From Deltaproteobacteria bacterium (lineage in GTDB: Bacteria > Myxococcota_A > Polyangia > JAAYKL01): a stretch of 43,356 bases of DNA. The translations under genes and the position numbers were made by a program. The stretch covers positions 1-43,356 of the forward strand of contig JAQTNF010000028.1 of assembly GCA_028713995.1 (NCBI GenBank), given 5' to 3'. How positions within the stretch are numbered: position 1 is the first letter of the stretch; the number at the start of each line of letters is the position of its first letter. The notes under the pieces are model-generated. The model was given only the letters and a program-made list of their open reading frames with translations, made no database searches and was not told the DNA's origin. Positions 23,267-31,516 of the stretch are shown piece after piece.

Positions 23267-24811
23267 CTACTCGACCACCGGCGAGGAGGGGGGAACGAGG
23301 AAGTACACCTCGCGCGTGTCGAGCACGGTGTGGTTGTCGCCGATGACGTCGACGTACGCCATGTAGACCTCGGGCTTGGCCGAGGACTGCACGGTCTCGT
23401 TCTTCTTCACGAAGATGTCGAAGCACACCGGCGTGCCGGCCTTCACCGTCGGGAACATGTCGGGCACGCTGTCGCCGTTGTCGTCCTCCACCTCGAGCCC
23501 GCCCACGCAGATCACGCCCGGTTTCTCCGGGTCCTCGGTCCCGCCCGCCGTGCTCGGCGAGATGTGGTCGATGAACACCGTGGCGTCCACGCCGTCGGTC
23601 GTGTCGTCGCGCGCCACGGCCGAGATCGCCATGGGCGTCTGGCTCGCGAGCGTGGCGACCGCGTCCACCACGTCCGAGTCGAGCCCGACCCCGTTCGCGT
23701 TCACGTCGTAGACGAGCGGTTTGTTCGACGCGTCGACCGTGCCCGTGTCGGTGGCGATCCTGTTCAGGTGCGTCTTGGTCAAGGGCGGCGATATGCCGAA
23801 CGGCATCGTGGACTTGATGGCCATGACCTTGGCGTGGATGCCGTTCAGCGCGGTGAGCGCCTCGGCGTACGTCGGCGGCGTGGGCGTGAGCCCGGAGTAC
23901 GGGTCGTAGTTGCCGGGGCCGTTGTGGAACGGAGAGTCCGTGATGATCATGATGATGGGCACCGCGCCCGGCCGGAAGCACGGGTACCCGATCTCGTCCG
24001 CGGCGCAGCCCGTGGCGTCCGGCAGGTACAAGCCGAGCCCCAGTCCCGTGGCCGTGGCCCACAGCGCGGGCACCTGCGCCTCGGACGGGTCCGCGCCGTC
24101 GTGCACCTTGAGCGTCTTCACCGCGTTCTCGGCCGCGACCGCGTCGTTCGTGGTGCGCTGCACCAGGGTGAACACCTTGTCGCCCGCGCTCGTGCTGCCG
24201 TACACCTCGTTCGGGTAGTCCTCGAAGTGGCCGAGGCCGAACCACACGTCCGGGATGATGTCGGCCACCTGCGGAATGATGACCGTGCGCAGGCCGGCCT
24301 TCAGTTTGTTGATGGCCATGGTCATGCTGGCCGTGTTGTCGATGAGAATAAAAAGATCCGCCATCTGGATGTTGGTGGAGAACACGAGCGAGTCGTCGAG
24401 GGGCTCGGGCGGCTCCTTGTAGGGCACCGTGAAGTAGAAGTTGCCCTCCTTCTGCGGGTTGGAATTCGGATCGAGCGGATCGGTGCCGGCCACCACCTCG
24501 GCCAGATCCGACACGCCGTCGCCGTCCGTGTCCGGCTTGTTCGGATCGGTTCCGATCTTGTTTTCGTACTGGTCGCTCAGGCCGTCGCCGTCCGAATCGG
24601 CCTTCGACGGATCGGTGTTGGTGTCGCTGCCGGAATCGCTGTCGGAGTCGCTGTCCGAATCGCCGTCCGTGTCGGAGTCACCGTCGCCGTCGGAATCCCC
24701 GTCGGAGTCGCCGTCCCCGCCGCTTGAGGCCGTGTTGCCGGCCTCATCGCAGACGAACGTCCCCAGACCGAGCAGCACGAGAGCCCCGGTCGCGAGCAGT
24801 CTCCTCACCAT
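23267..24811 (-). CDS. Secreted or lipidated VWA protein with Ser/Asp linker and TSP3-type repeats
   Basis: 514 residues. A signal sequence (1-20) ends in a lipobox-like TFVC (Cys21), not a perfect one. Residues 31-69 are the Asp/Ser/Gly linker. Residues 70-118 hold two thrombospondin-type-3 calcium repeats (DSDGDGLSDQYE, DTDGDGVSDLAE). A von Willebrand factor A domain follows from about 150, with a MIDAS motif in LFILIDNTASM (Asp158, Thr160, Ser162, a DxTxS form). It should bind a metal-dependent ligand and act as an adhesin or surface interaction protein. Its own promoter is seen. It converges with the thioredoxin-TPR gene. Confidence 0.85.
   Translation of the reverse strand: MVRRLLATGALVLLGLGTFVCDEAGNTASSGGDGDSDGDSDGDGDSDTDGDSDSDSDSDSGSDTNTDPSKADSDGDGLSDQYENKIGTDPNKPDTDGDGVSDLAEVVAGTDPLDPNSNPQKEGNFYFTVPYKEPPEPLDDSLVFSTNIQMADLFILIDNTASMTMAINKLKAGLRTVIIPQVADIIPDVWFGLGHFEDYPNEVYGSTSAGDKVFTLVQRTTNDAVAAENAVKTLKVHDGADPSEAQVPALWATATGLGLGLYLPDATGCAADEIGYPCFRPGAVPIIMIITDSPFHNGPGNYDPYSGLTPTPPTYAEALTALNGIHAKVMAIKSTMPFGISPPLTKTHLNRIATDTGTVDASNKPLVYDVNANGVGLDSDVVDAVATLASQTPMAISAVARDDTTDGVDATVFIDHISPSTAGGTEDPEKPGVICVGGLEVEDDNGDSVPDMFPTVKAGTPVCFDIFVKKNETVQSSAKPEVYMAYVDVIGDNHTVLDTREVYFLVPPSSPVVE
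24605..24721 (-). repeat. Asp/Ser/Gly coding repeat (linker of the VWA protein)
   Basis: About 39 codons alternating GAC/GAT with TCC, GGC and ACG. It is shorter than the arrays at 994-1173 and 20758-20961 but of the same type. Confidence 0.85.
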
Positions 24812-24851
24812 GGAATGCCTCCCTCAATGGTCGAAAATGACCATCCTCACC

Positions 24852-24880
24852 ATGATATCCCCGCGGGCAGCGGCGCTCAA
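24852..24880 (-). promoter_or_regulatory. Promoter for the VWA protein gene
   Basis: On the minus strand, TTGAGC (24875-24880), a 17-nt spacer and TATCAT (24852-24857), 41 nt before the ATG at 24811. A short ATGGTC/GACCAT hairpin (24827-24844) lies in the leader. Confidence 0.5.
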
Positions 24881-24919
24881 GCGCTTTCCCGGGGACACAC
24901 GATTGCCATGTTTTTGCCG

Positions 24920-26422
24920 TCAGCGCCGATCGCGGACGATGACCCGTGCGACCTCTTCCGGCGACGTGATGCCGCGGCTGACGGCCATGAGTCCGCCCTC
25001 GAAGAGGCTCATCATGCCCTGGTTCCTGGCCTGCCTGTAGATGGCGTCGGCCGAGGCTCCGGTCGCGACCAGCGTCCGGATGGGCTCCGTGACCTCGAGG
25101 ATCTCGAAGATGGCGTGCCGCTGGTGGTAGCCCTGGCCGTCGCACAGCTCGCACCCCGGTCCGGTGAACACCTTGAGCCCGGACGGCGCGGTCGAAAGGC
25201 CGAGGTCGTCGAGGTCCTGCCGGGTGATGGAGCGCTCCGTGACGCACGAGGGGCAGATGCGGCGCACGAGCCGCTGGGCGATCACGGCCGTCACGGCCGA
25301 ATTGAGGGCGTAGGGCGCGCAGCCCATCTCGAGCAGCCGCGAGAACGTGGCGGCCGAGTTGTTGGCGTGCACGGTGGTGATGATGAGGTGGCCCGTCATG
25401 CCGGCCTGGATGGCGATGCCGGCCGTCTCGGGGTCGCGGATCTCCCCCACCATGATCACGTCCGGATCCTGGCGCAGCACGGCGCGCAGCCCCTTGTCGA
25501 ACGTGAAGTCCTTGGCCTCGTCGACCTGCGACTGGTTCAGGCCCGGCAGCTCGTACTCTATCGGATCCTCGAGCGTGGCGATCGACCGGGCGCCGCGGCC
25601 GTCGCCGACGATGGCGCGCAGCGCCGCGTAGATGGTGGTGGTCTTGCCCGAGCCCGTGGGGCCGGTGAGAACGATCATGCCCTGCGGCATGGCGACGAAG
25701 CGCTCCATGGCCTTGACCTGCTCGTCGGTCATGCCGAGCGCACAGAAGTCGAGGCCCTTGCCGCTGCGGCCCAGGATGCGGATGACGATGCGCTCGCCGT
25801 GCAGCGTGGGCATGAACGCGATGCGGAAGTCGGTGCCCTTGAGCCCGGAGCGGACCAGCGTCTCTGCGTTCCCCGCCGCCTCCTCCCTTTGCCCGAAGCG
25901 TCCGTCCTGCGGCAGGAAGCCGCGGTAGATGATGAGGTTCGACAGCACCTTGAGGCGGTTCGAGATGTGCCCCGCGAGCGCCGCGGGGATGGTGGCGATA
26001 TCCATCATGATCCCGTCGACGCGGAACTTGAGCGCGAGCCCGTCGCGCGACGGGTCGAAGTGGATGTCCGAGGCGCCGCACGCGATGGCCTGGAAGATCG
26101 TGTAGTCCACAATCAGGGGCACGTCGGGCTTGGGCGCCCCACACAGGGCGCCGATGCGGGTCGCCACGTGCTTGGGATCCTCGCGCACGAACCGCGCGCC
26201 GCCTTCCTTTCCCCTTGCGCGGCGGTCGGGTCCGAAGATCGGCAGGAGGCTCAACGCGACGAGCACGGCCGCGACCACTGCGAAGGCCGAGGGGCCGGGC
26301 AACGATGCCGCGACGGCGCCGGACGTGCCGAGGACGCCGTCGAGGAGGGCCGCGTGCCGCGCGACCACCGCCAGGAAGAGGGCCGCGAGCGCTCCGCTGA
26401 AGACCAGCCGGTTCCGGATCAT
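24920..26422 (-). CDS. Membrane-anchored GspE/PulE-like ATPase
   Basis: 500 residues. The C-terminal ATPase is of the type II secretion/type IV pilus class: Walker A GPTGSGKT (254-261), Asp box TLEDPIEY, Walker B DVIMVGEIRD (321-330), His box GHLIITTVHANNSA, and the zinc knuckle pair CPSC (390) / CELC (424). The usual N-terminal GspE/MshE domain is replaced by two predicted membrane spans (about 8-30 and 45-63). No GspD/F/G pilin or secretin genes are within the window, so it is an orphan copy. It may drive a secretion or pilus-like machine, or have been recruited to another task. The start at 26422 has only a weak upstream GAAG. Confidence 0.87.
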   Translation of the reverse strand: MIRNRLVFSGALAALFLAVVARHAALLDGVLGTSGAVAASLPGPSAFAVVAAVLVALSLLPIFGPDRRARGKEGGARFVREDPKHVATRIGALCGAPKPDVPLIVDYTIFQAIACGASDIHFDPSRDGLALKFRVDGIMMDIATIPAALAGHISNRLKVLSNLIIYRGFLPQDGRFGQREEAAGNAETLVRSGLKGTDFRIAFMPTLHGERIVIRILGRSGKGLDFCALGMTDEQVKAMERFVAMPQGMIVLTGPTGSGKTTTIYAALRAIVGDGRGARSIATLEDPIEYELPGLNQSQVDEAKDFTFDKGLRAVLRQDPDVIMVGEIRDPETAGIAIQAGMTGHLIITTVHANNSAATFSRLLEMGCAPYALNSAVTAVIAQRLVRRICPSCVTERSITRQDLDDLGLSTAPSGLKVFTGPGCELCDGQGYHQRHAIFEILEVTEPIRTLVATGASADAIYRQARNQGMMSLFEGGLMAVSRGITSPEEVARVIVRDRR

Positions 26423-26577
26423 CTTTCTATCTTCGCCGCCTGCGGGTGAATGTCAATTCGCCGCCCACTCGTCCGCGGGTCTGATCCGCGATCCGTCGCA
26501 TCGAAGAAGCCCCCCCGGCGCAAACGGGCTGACGCTCCGGCTTGCGGGCCATGGGTTCCTCGACTAACGTCTCTTCC

Positions 26578-26967
26578 ATGAACGAAAGGCCGATGTTCAC
26601 CATCGCCGATCCCGAGCGCATGAGCCTGCTCGGGCACATGCTCGGCGGCATTCTCGAGACCAACCTCGCACGGCGCGAGGCCGCGTCCCTCGCGCGGCGT
26701 CTGCGCGGCTCCCTGGGCGTCACCGCCGGGAACATGTCGGTCACCCTCGCGTTCGGCGAGCGGGGCGTCACGATCACCCGCGGGCTCTCGGCCGGGCTCA
26801 AGGCATGCATCCGCGGATCGCTCGACGGACTCCTGCAAGTCAGCCTGGGCAAGGGCCCGATGCGCGCCTTCCTGGCCGGCGACGTGTCGTTCTCGGGAAA
26901 CCCATTCTTCGCCCTCAAGATCCTGCCCCTGTTCCGGGCGCCGGGCGCGGCGCGGGGCGCGCCATGA
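26578..26967 (+). CDS. SCP2-like sterol/lipid-binding domain protein
   Basis: 129 residues from the ATG at 26578. A short N-terminus is followed by an amphipathic alpha/beta domain with GNMSVTLAFGERGVTITRGL and a helix ending LRGSLG; this recalls SCP2/alkyl-sulfatase C-terminal domains that bind lipids. That call is weak. The stop overlaps the next gene start (ATGA at 26964-26967), so translation is coupled to the FAD dehydrogenase, and the two products probably act together. No good ribosome binding site is seen; ATG at 26593 is an alternative start. Confidence 0.6.
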   Translation: MNERPMFTIADPERMSLLGHMLGGILETNLARREAASLARRLRGSLGVTAGNMSVTLAFGERGVTITRGLSAGLKACIRGSLDGLLQVSLGKGPMRAFLAGDVSFSGNPFFALKILPLFRAPGAARGAP

Positions 26968-28403
26968 CGGTTGCCGGGCTCAAGGCGCTCTTCGCCGTGG
27001 CCGTGCCCGCTGAACGGCTCAAGGACGATGAGGATACGCTCGCGAGCTGCTCGCGCGACACGACCGAGCACCCGCCGGGCCGGCCCGATCTCGTGATCAT
27101 GCTCGAGACTGCCGAGGAGGCCGTGGCCGTGGTGAAGATCGCGGCCGCGCACCGCGTGCCCATCATTCCGCGCGTCGCGGGCACCAACCTGGGCGCCCTG
27201 TCCGTGCCCACTCGGGGCGGCGCCATCCTCGATCTCACGCGCATGAACCGCATCCTGGCGATCAACGAGGTGGACATGATCGCGGTGGTGGAGCCGGGCG
27301 TGACCTTCGGCGATCTGGTGGCCGAGCTCAAGGCGCGCGGCCTGCCGCTCACCATCGGCATCCCGCTCTCGCCTCCCGAGACGTCCGTCATGGCCAACTG
27401 CCTGCTCGACGGGCTCGGCAACCTGTCGCTCCTCCACGGCTCCATGGGCCAGTGGATCACGGGGCTCGAGGCCGTGCTCTCGAGCGGCGAGGTGATACGC
27501 ACGGGCGCGTGGGCCCTGTCCGACGTGCCGTTCGCGCGCGCCCCCCTGCCGGATCTCACGGGCCTGTTCGTGAGCTTCCAGGGCACGACCGGGCTCGTGA
27601 CCAAGATGGCCGTGGAATTGAAGCCCGTCCTGCCCCTGCGCAAGCGCCTGTTCGTGCTCACGTACGAGCGGCGCACGACCTACGAGCTCATGCGGCGCCT
27701 CGCGCGCGTCAAGCTGTTCGATGATCTGGGCGGGCTGTCGTGGCCCACGGGCAAGATGCTCTATGGCGTGGCGCGGCCCCTCGAGAAGGACCCGGACGAG
27801 CCCGAGTTCTTCACCTACGTGGACGTGACGGCCAGCACCCCCCGCGAGCTGACCGCCAAGCTCGAGATCCTGGTGGCCGAGCTGCACGCCCTGCGCGAGA
27901 AGGGGGCCGCCATCGAGGAGCCCTTCGACCTCGACACCCTGTGCGCCATCGCGCCGCGCTTCAAGGTCTTCGCCGAGTTTCCGACCGACCTCACGTTCCT
28001 CACGCGGGCGCCGGGCGGCGGGCTGACGTGGGTCGGCACCTACGGCCCCATGAGCCGCTTCGACGCGGCCGCCGACAAGGGCATCGCCATCATGGGGCGC
28101 CACGGGTTCCCGCCGGTCATCGTGTCGCGGCCCATGAAGGGCGGCCACTTCGGCGTGCTGCGCTTCATCACGACCTTCGACCGCGACGACGAGGCCGAGG
28201 TGCAAAAAGTGCGCGCGTGCAACGGCGAGCTCACGGACATGGTCCTCGACCTGGGCTTCATCCCCTACAAGACGCCGCTTGCGGCCGTGGACCGCATCCT
28301 TCCGCGCCTGTGGCCCGGCACGCACGACCTCATGCGCAGGATCCGCGCGGTCATGGATCCCGCGGGCATCATGAACCCCGGTCGCTGGCGCCTCGATCCG
28401 TAG
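26964..28403 (+). CDS. FAD-binding oxidase (GlcD/PCMH type)
   Basis: 479 residues. The PCMH FAD-binding domain is shown by LVIMLETAEEAVAVVKIAAAH, then PRVAGTNLGALSVPTRGGAILDL and VVEPGVTFGDLVAEL. The C-terminal cap contains the D-lactate/glycolate-dehydrogenase-like MDPAGIMNPGRW ending that contributes to the active site. It oxidises a hydroxyacid or alkyl substrate; the partner SCP2-like protein suggests a lipid-type substrate. The family also holds alkyldihydroxyacetone-phosphate synthase relatives, so ether-lipid chemistry is possible. It overlaps the SCP2-like gene by 4 nt. Confidence 0.88.
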   Translation: MTVAGLKALFAVAVPAERLKDDEDTLASCSRDTTEHPPGRPDLVIMLETAEEAVAVVKIAAAHRVPIIPRVAGTNLGALSVPTRGGAILDLTRMNRILAINEVDMIAVVEPGVTFGDLVAELKARGLPLTIGIPLSPPETSVMANCLLDGLGNLSLLHGSMGQWITGLEAVLSSGEVIRTGAWALSDVPFARAPLPDLTGLFVSFQGTTGLVTKMAVELKPVLPLRKRLFVLTYERRTTYELMRRLARVKLFDDLGGLSWPTGKMLYGVARPLEKDPDEPEFFTYVDVTASTPRELTAKLEILVAELHALREKGAAIEEPFDLDTLCAIAPRFKVFAEFPTDLTFLTRAPGGGLTWVGTYGPMSRFDAAADKGIAIMGRHGFPPVIVSRPMKGGHFGVLRFITTFDRDDEAEVQKVRACNGELTDMVLDLGFIPYKTPLAAVDRILPRLWPGTHDLMRRIRAVMDPAGIMNPGRWRLDP

Positions 28404-28471
28404 GTCGTTCGGGGATCGCGCTCCCGCGATATGCCGGATCGCAGATCGGACCTTCGCGCCTGTCGCGCAAC

Positions 28472-28499
28472 TTGACCTCTCATGCGTTCCACGTACACT
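28472..28499 (+). promoter_or_regulatory. Promoter for the OmpA-like lipoprotein operon
   Basis: TTGACC (28472-28477), a 16-nt spacer and TACACT (28494-28499), 44 nt before the ATG at 28544. Confidence 0.55.
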
Positions 28500-28543
28500 C
28501 GTCTCCGACCGGAAAGATGCAACCTGACGGAAAGGAGATATCG

Positions 28544-29362
28544 ATGTCTCGCAAAACCATCTTTTTCGCCGCAGTGCTGCTTGCGGCCGCGGGCTGCGGC
28601 ATCCCGGAGGAGCAGTACAACGCCAAGGTGAAGGAAGCCCAGAAGCTCAAAGCCGACCTCGAGGAGGCCAACGCGGCCAACAAGAAGCTCGATCAGAAGA
28701 TCTTCGAGCTGCGCGCCGAGAACCAGACCCTCGCCAAGCGCCTCACCGAGCTCGGCGACAACGTGCAGAAGCTGCTCGGCGAGAAGAGCAACCTGGCCGA
28801 GGACCTGGCCGCCACGCGCGACCGCGAGGCCCGGCTCAAGCGCGAGCAGGAGGCCCAGAAGGCCCGTCTCGCCAAGTACCGCCAGGTCATCGAGAAGTTC
28901 CGCTCGCTCGTCAGCTCGGGCAAGCTCAAGATCCGCATCGTGCGCGGCCGCATGGTCGTGGAGCTGCCCTCCAACATCCTGTTCCCGTCCGGCAAGGACA
29001 ACCTGACCGACGAGGGCAAGGCCGCGCTCACAGAGCTCGCGCAGATCCTCATGACCATCTCGGATCGCGACTTCCAGGTGGCCGGCCACACGGACAACGT
29101 GCCGATCGCCCGCGGTGGCCGCTTCGGCTCCAACTGGGAGCTGTCCACGGCGCGCGCCGTGACCGTGGTCAAGTACATGCAGGAGGCCGGCGTGAACCCG
29201 GCGCGCCTGTCCGCCTCGGGCTACGCCGAGTACCAACCGGCCGCGAGCAACGACACCGAGGAGGGCAAGGCCACGAACCGCCGCATCGAGATCGTGCTCA
29301 TGCCGAACCTCGACGAGCTGCCCGACATGAGCCAGGTCGAGGGCGAGCTCACCAAGCAGTAG
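28544..29362 (+). CDS. OmpA-domain lipoprotein (Pal/MotB-like)
   Basis: 272 residues. The start ATG at 28544 has GGAAAGGAG upstream. A lipoprotein signal ends in AAGC (Cys18). Residues 23-110 are a long coiled coil rich in Lys, Glu, Ala and Leu. The OmpA/MotB peptidoglycan-binding domain runs from NILFPSGKDNLTDEGK to NRRIEIVLMPN, with the typical AGHTDNVPIARG and LSTARAVTVVKYM motifs. It should tether the outer membrane or an envelope complex to peptidoglycan. The coiled coil makes it longer than Pal. It starts an operon with the Ppx/GppA gene 7 nt downstream. Confidence 0.9.
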   Translation: MSRKTIFFAAVLLAAAGCGIPEEQYNAKVKEAQKLKADLEEANAANKKLDQKIFELRAENQTLAKRLTELGDNVQKLLGEKSNLAEDLAATRDREARLKREQEAQKARLAKYRQVIEKFRSLVSSGKLKIRIVRGRMVVELPSNILFPSGKDNLTDEGKAALTELAQILMTISDRDFQVAGHTDNVPIARGGRFGSNWELSTARAVTVVKYMQEAGVNPARLSASGYAEYQPAASNDTEEGKATNRRIEIVLMPNLDELPDMSQVEGELTKQ

Positions 29363-29369
29363 GGCCCGC

Positions 29370-30314
29370 GTGGCCGTCTCCTTCCGCGGATCAGGCCCGG
29401 TCCTGGGCCTCGACATCGGCTCCAACACATTCAGTTGCACAGCGCTCGAAAGGCGCGGCGCGGGCGTGCACGTGGTCGACGATGCGTCACACGTGGTGCG
29501 CCTGGCCGAGGGTCTCGTGCCGGGCGGGCCCTTGTCGGCAGAGGCCGTGGCGCGCGGGCTCGCGGTGCTCTGTGCCATGTCGAAAAGGTTCGGTTTTCGC
29601 GAGCACCCCATGCGCGCCGTGGGCACGGCCGCCCTGCGGCTCACCGGCGATCCCTCGGCTTTCACGGCGCTCGCCGAGCCCATCCTGGGCGTGCCGGTCG
29701 AGATCGTGGACGGCGAGCAGGAGGCCCGGCTCGCGTGGCGCGGGTGCCTGCTCGGGCTAAAGGGGGAAGGCCCGCGCATCATGGTGGACGTGGGCGGGCG
29801 TTCCACGGAGCTGTGCTGGGAAGAGAACGGCGCGCCAAGGCCGGTGAGCCTCCCGCTCGGGGTGGTGGAGCTCACCTCGCGCTTCCTGCGCTCCGATCCG
29901 CCGAGTGCTGACGAGATCGCGGCGATGCGTCGCGAGATCCGCGATGTCCTCGCAGATGCCTTGCCGCGGGACATCGCGGGAGAAATCGTGGCCGTGGCCG
30001 GAACCGCGACCACGCTCGCGTTCCTGGAGCTGGGGCTCGAAAAGTGGAACCGCAACCTCGTGCACGGTGCGCGGCTCACGCGGGAACGGCTCGAGGGCTG
30101 GCTCGCGCGAATGACCGGAATTTCGTGCACGGCGCGCGTGTCGGACTTCAAGGTCAGCGCCGGCCGCGCGGACGTGTTCCCGGCCGGGCTCGCCATCTTC
30201 GCGGAGGTGATGGCGCTGCTGGGGCGCGATCAATTCGTGGTGTCGGCCAACGGGCTGCGGGTCGGCGCGGCCCTCGGCCTGCTCGAGGAGGTGGAGCATG
30301 GATCTGGGGCTTGA
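29370..30314 (+). CDS. Ppx/GppA-family phosphatase (short form)
   Basis: 314 residues, the short form with the two actin-like domains only. VLGLDIGSNTFSCTALE is the nucleotide/phosphate-binding segment 1 and VDVGGRSTELCW is segment 2. The C-terminal SANGLRVGAALGLL is the family ending. Members hydrolyse polyphosphate and/or guanosine pentaphosphate; the exact substrate cannot be set from sequence. The GTG at 29370 lies 7 nt after the OmpA gene and has weak upstream AG-rich sequence. It overlaps the SDR gene by 17 nt. Confidence 0.87.
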   Translation: MAVSFRGSGPVLGLDIGSNTFSCTALERRGAGVHVVDDASHVVRLAEGLVPGGPLSAEAVARGLAVLCAMSKRFGFREHPMRAVGTAALRLTGDPSAFTALAEPILGVPVEIVDGEQEARLAWRGCLLGLKGEGPRIMVDVGGRSTELCWEENGAPRPVSLPLGVVELTSRFLRSDPPSADEIAAMRREIRDVLADALPRDIAGEIVAVAGTATTLAFLELGLEKWNRNLVHGARLTRERLEGWLARMTGISCTARVSDFKVSAGRADVFPAGLAIFAEVMALLGRDQFVVSANGLRVGAALGLLEEVEHGSGA

Positions 30315-31089
30315 AGGCAGGCGTGCGCTCGTGTGCGCCGCGAGCAAAGGGCTTGGGCTGGCCACGGCGCGCTCGCTGCTCGCGGAGGGCGCGGTCGCGG
30401 TCATCGCGGCGCGGGGGAAGAAGGCGCTCGACGAGGCCGCATCAACGCTCGAGGCTGAGACCGGCAAACGGCCGTTCACCGTGCCCGCGGATCTCACGAT
30501 TTCATCCGAACGTGAGGCGCTCTTTGCGCAGGCCGAGCGGCTCATGGGCGGTGTGGACATCCTCGTCGCCAACGCGGGGGGCCCGCCGTCCGGGCCGTTC
30601 GAGAGCCACGGACCCGAGGCCTGGAAGCTCGCCATCGACCTGGCGCTGGGCTCGGTGACGCACCTGTGCGCGCTCGCGCTGCCCGGCATGAAGGCGCGTG
30701 CGTTCGGCCGCATCGTGCAGCTCGTCTCGATCGCGGGCGTGGAGGCGGTCGACGGGCTCATCCTGTCGAACGCGTCGCGACCGGCAGCGCTCGGCTTCGC
30801 AAAAGCCCTCGCGCGCGAGGTGGCACCGCACGGGGTGCTCGTGAACAGCATCTGCCCCGGCGTCTTCCTCACGGATCGCATCCGCGATCTCGCGGTTGAG
30901 CAGGCGAAGCACAAGGGCGTCACGCCTGAAGCGTGGCTTGCCGGCTTCGCGGGCGATATCCCGCTCGGTCGTCCCGGCCGTCCCGAGGCGGTCGGGGACC
31001 TCGCGGCGTTCCTCGCCTCGCCGCGCAACTCTTACGTGACCGGCGCAGCCGTGGTCATCGACGGCGGCAAGACGCGCAGGCTGTTCTAG
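30298..31089 (+). CDS. Short-chain dehydrogenase/reductase lacking the YxxxK pair
   Basis: 263 residues with an SDR fold: a cofactor segment ALVCAASKGLGLATA (a TGxxxGxG variant) and an NAGG (92-95) site. The Ser of the catalytic triad is at 144 (QLVSIAG). At the usual Tyr position, 13 residues later, is Ser157, and four on is Arg161 instead of Lys (SNASR replaces YAASK). Similar SNxxR forms exist in a divergent SDR group, so it may still bind NAD(P) but cannot use the normal mechanism. The start is ATG at 30298, 17 nt inside the end of the Ppx gene. Confidence 0.85.
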   Translation: MDLGLEGRRALVCAASKGLGLATARSLLAEGAVAVIAARGKKALDEAASTLEAETGKRPFTVPADLTISSEREALFAQAERLMGGVDILVANAGGPPSGPFESHGPEAWKLAIDLALGSVTHLCALALPGMKARAFGRIVQLVSIAGVEAVDGLILSNASRPAALGFAKALAREVAPHGVLVNSICPGVFLTDRIRDLAVEQAKHKGVTPEAWLAGFAGDIPLGRPGRPEAVGDLAAFLASPRNSYVTGAAVVIDGGKTRRLF

Positions 31090-31106
31090 GATCAAAAGGA
31101 GACACC

Positions 31107-31499
31107 ATGGACAACGAGATCAGAATCAGGTTCGACGGGGGCAAGAAGGTGACCGCGCTCCTCGGGGGCTTCGAGGTGAGGACCGACCAACCGGCCGCGG
31201 CCGGAGGGGACGGGAGCGCGCCGTCGCCGTTCGCGCTCTTCCTCGCATCCATCGGCGCGTGCGCGGGCTTCTACGCGCTCGCGTTCTGTCAGGCGCGCGG
31301 CATCCCCACAGACGGGGTGATCCTCACGCAGAAGATGGAAGCGGGCGAGCACGGGAAGCTCACGAAAGTCGCCATCGAGATCGCTCTGCCGCCGGGCTTC
31401 CCGGACAAGTACCGCGAGCCGCTCGTGCGCGCGGTCGAGTCGTGCGCGGTCAAGAAGGCAATAGCTCACCCGCCCATGTTCGACGTCCGGACTGTTTGA
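31107..31499 (+). CDS. OsmC/Ohr-family protein
   Basis: 130 residues. The family peroxidatic pair Cys52 (GACAGFY) and Cys113 (ESCAVKKAI) is present. They lie at the usual spacing of about 60. OsmC/Ohr proteins reduce organic hydroperoxides with thiols; many short members have other roles. The ATG has AAAAGGAG upstream, 17 nt after the SDR stop, so it is last in the OmpA-Ppx-SDR operon. Length is near the usual 130-140. Confidence 0.85.
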   Translation: MDNEIRIRFDGGKKVTALLGGFEVRTDQPAAAGGDGSAPSPFALFLASIGACAGFYALAFCQARGIPTDGVILTQKMEAGEHGKLTKVAIEIALPPGFPDKYREPLVRAVESCAVKKAIAHPPMFDVRTV

Positions 31500-31516
31500 G
31501 CAGGCCGCAGGATCGG

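Noticed and set aside
24827-24844. ATGGTC/GACCAT hairpin as a riboswitch
   Set aside because: It is one short 6-bp stem in the leader and matches no known riboswitch core.
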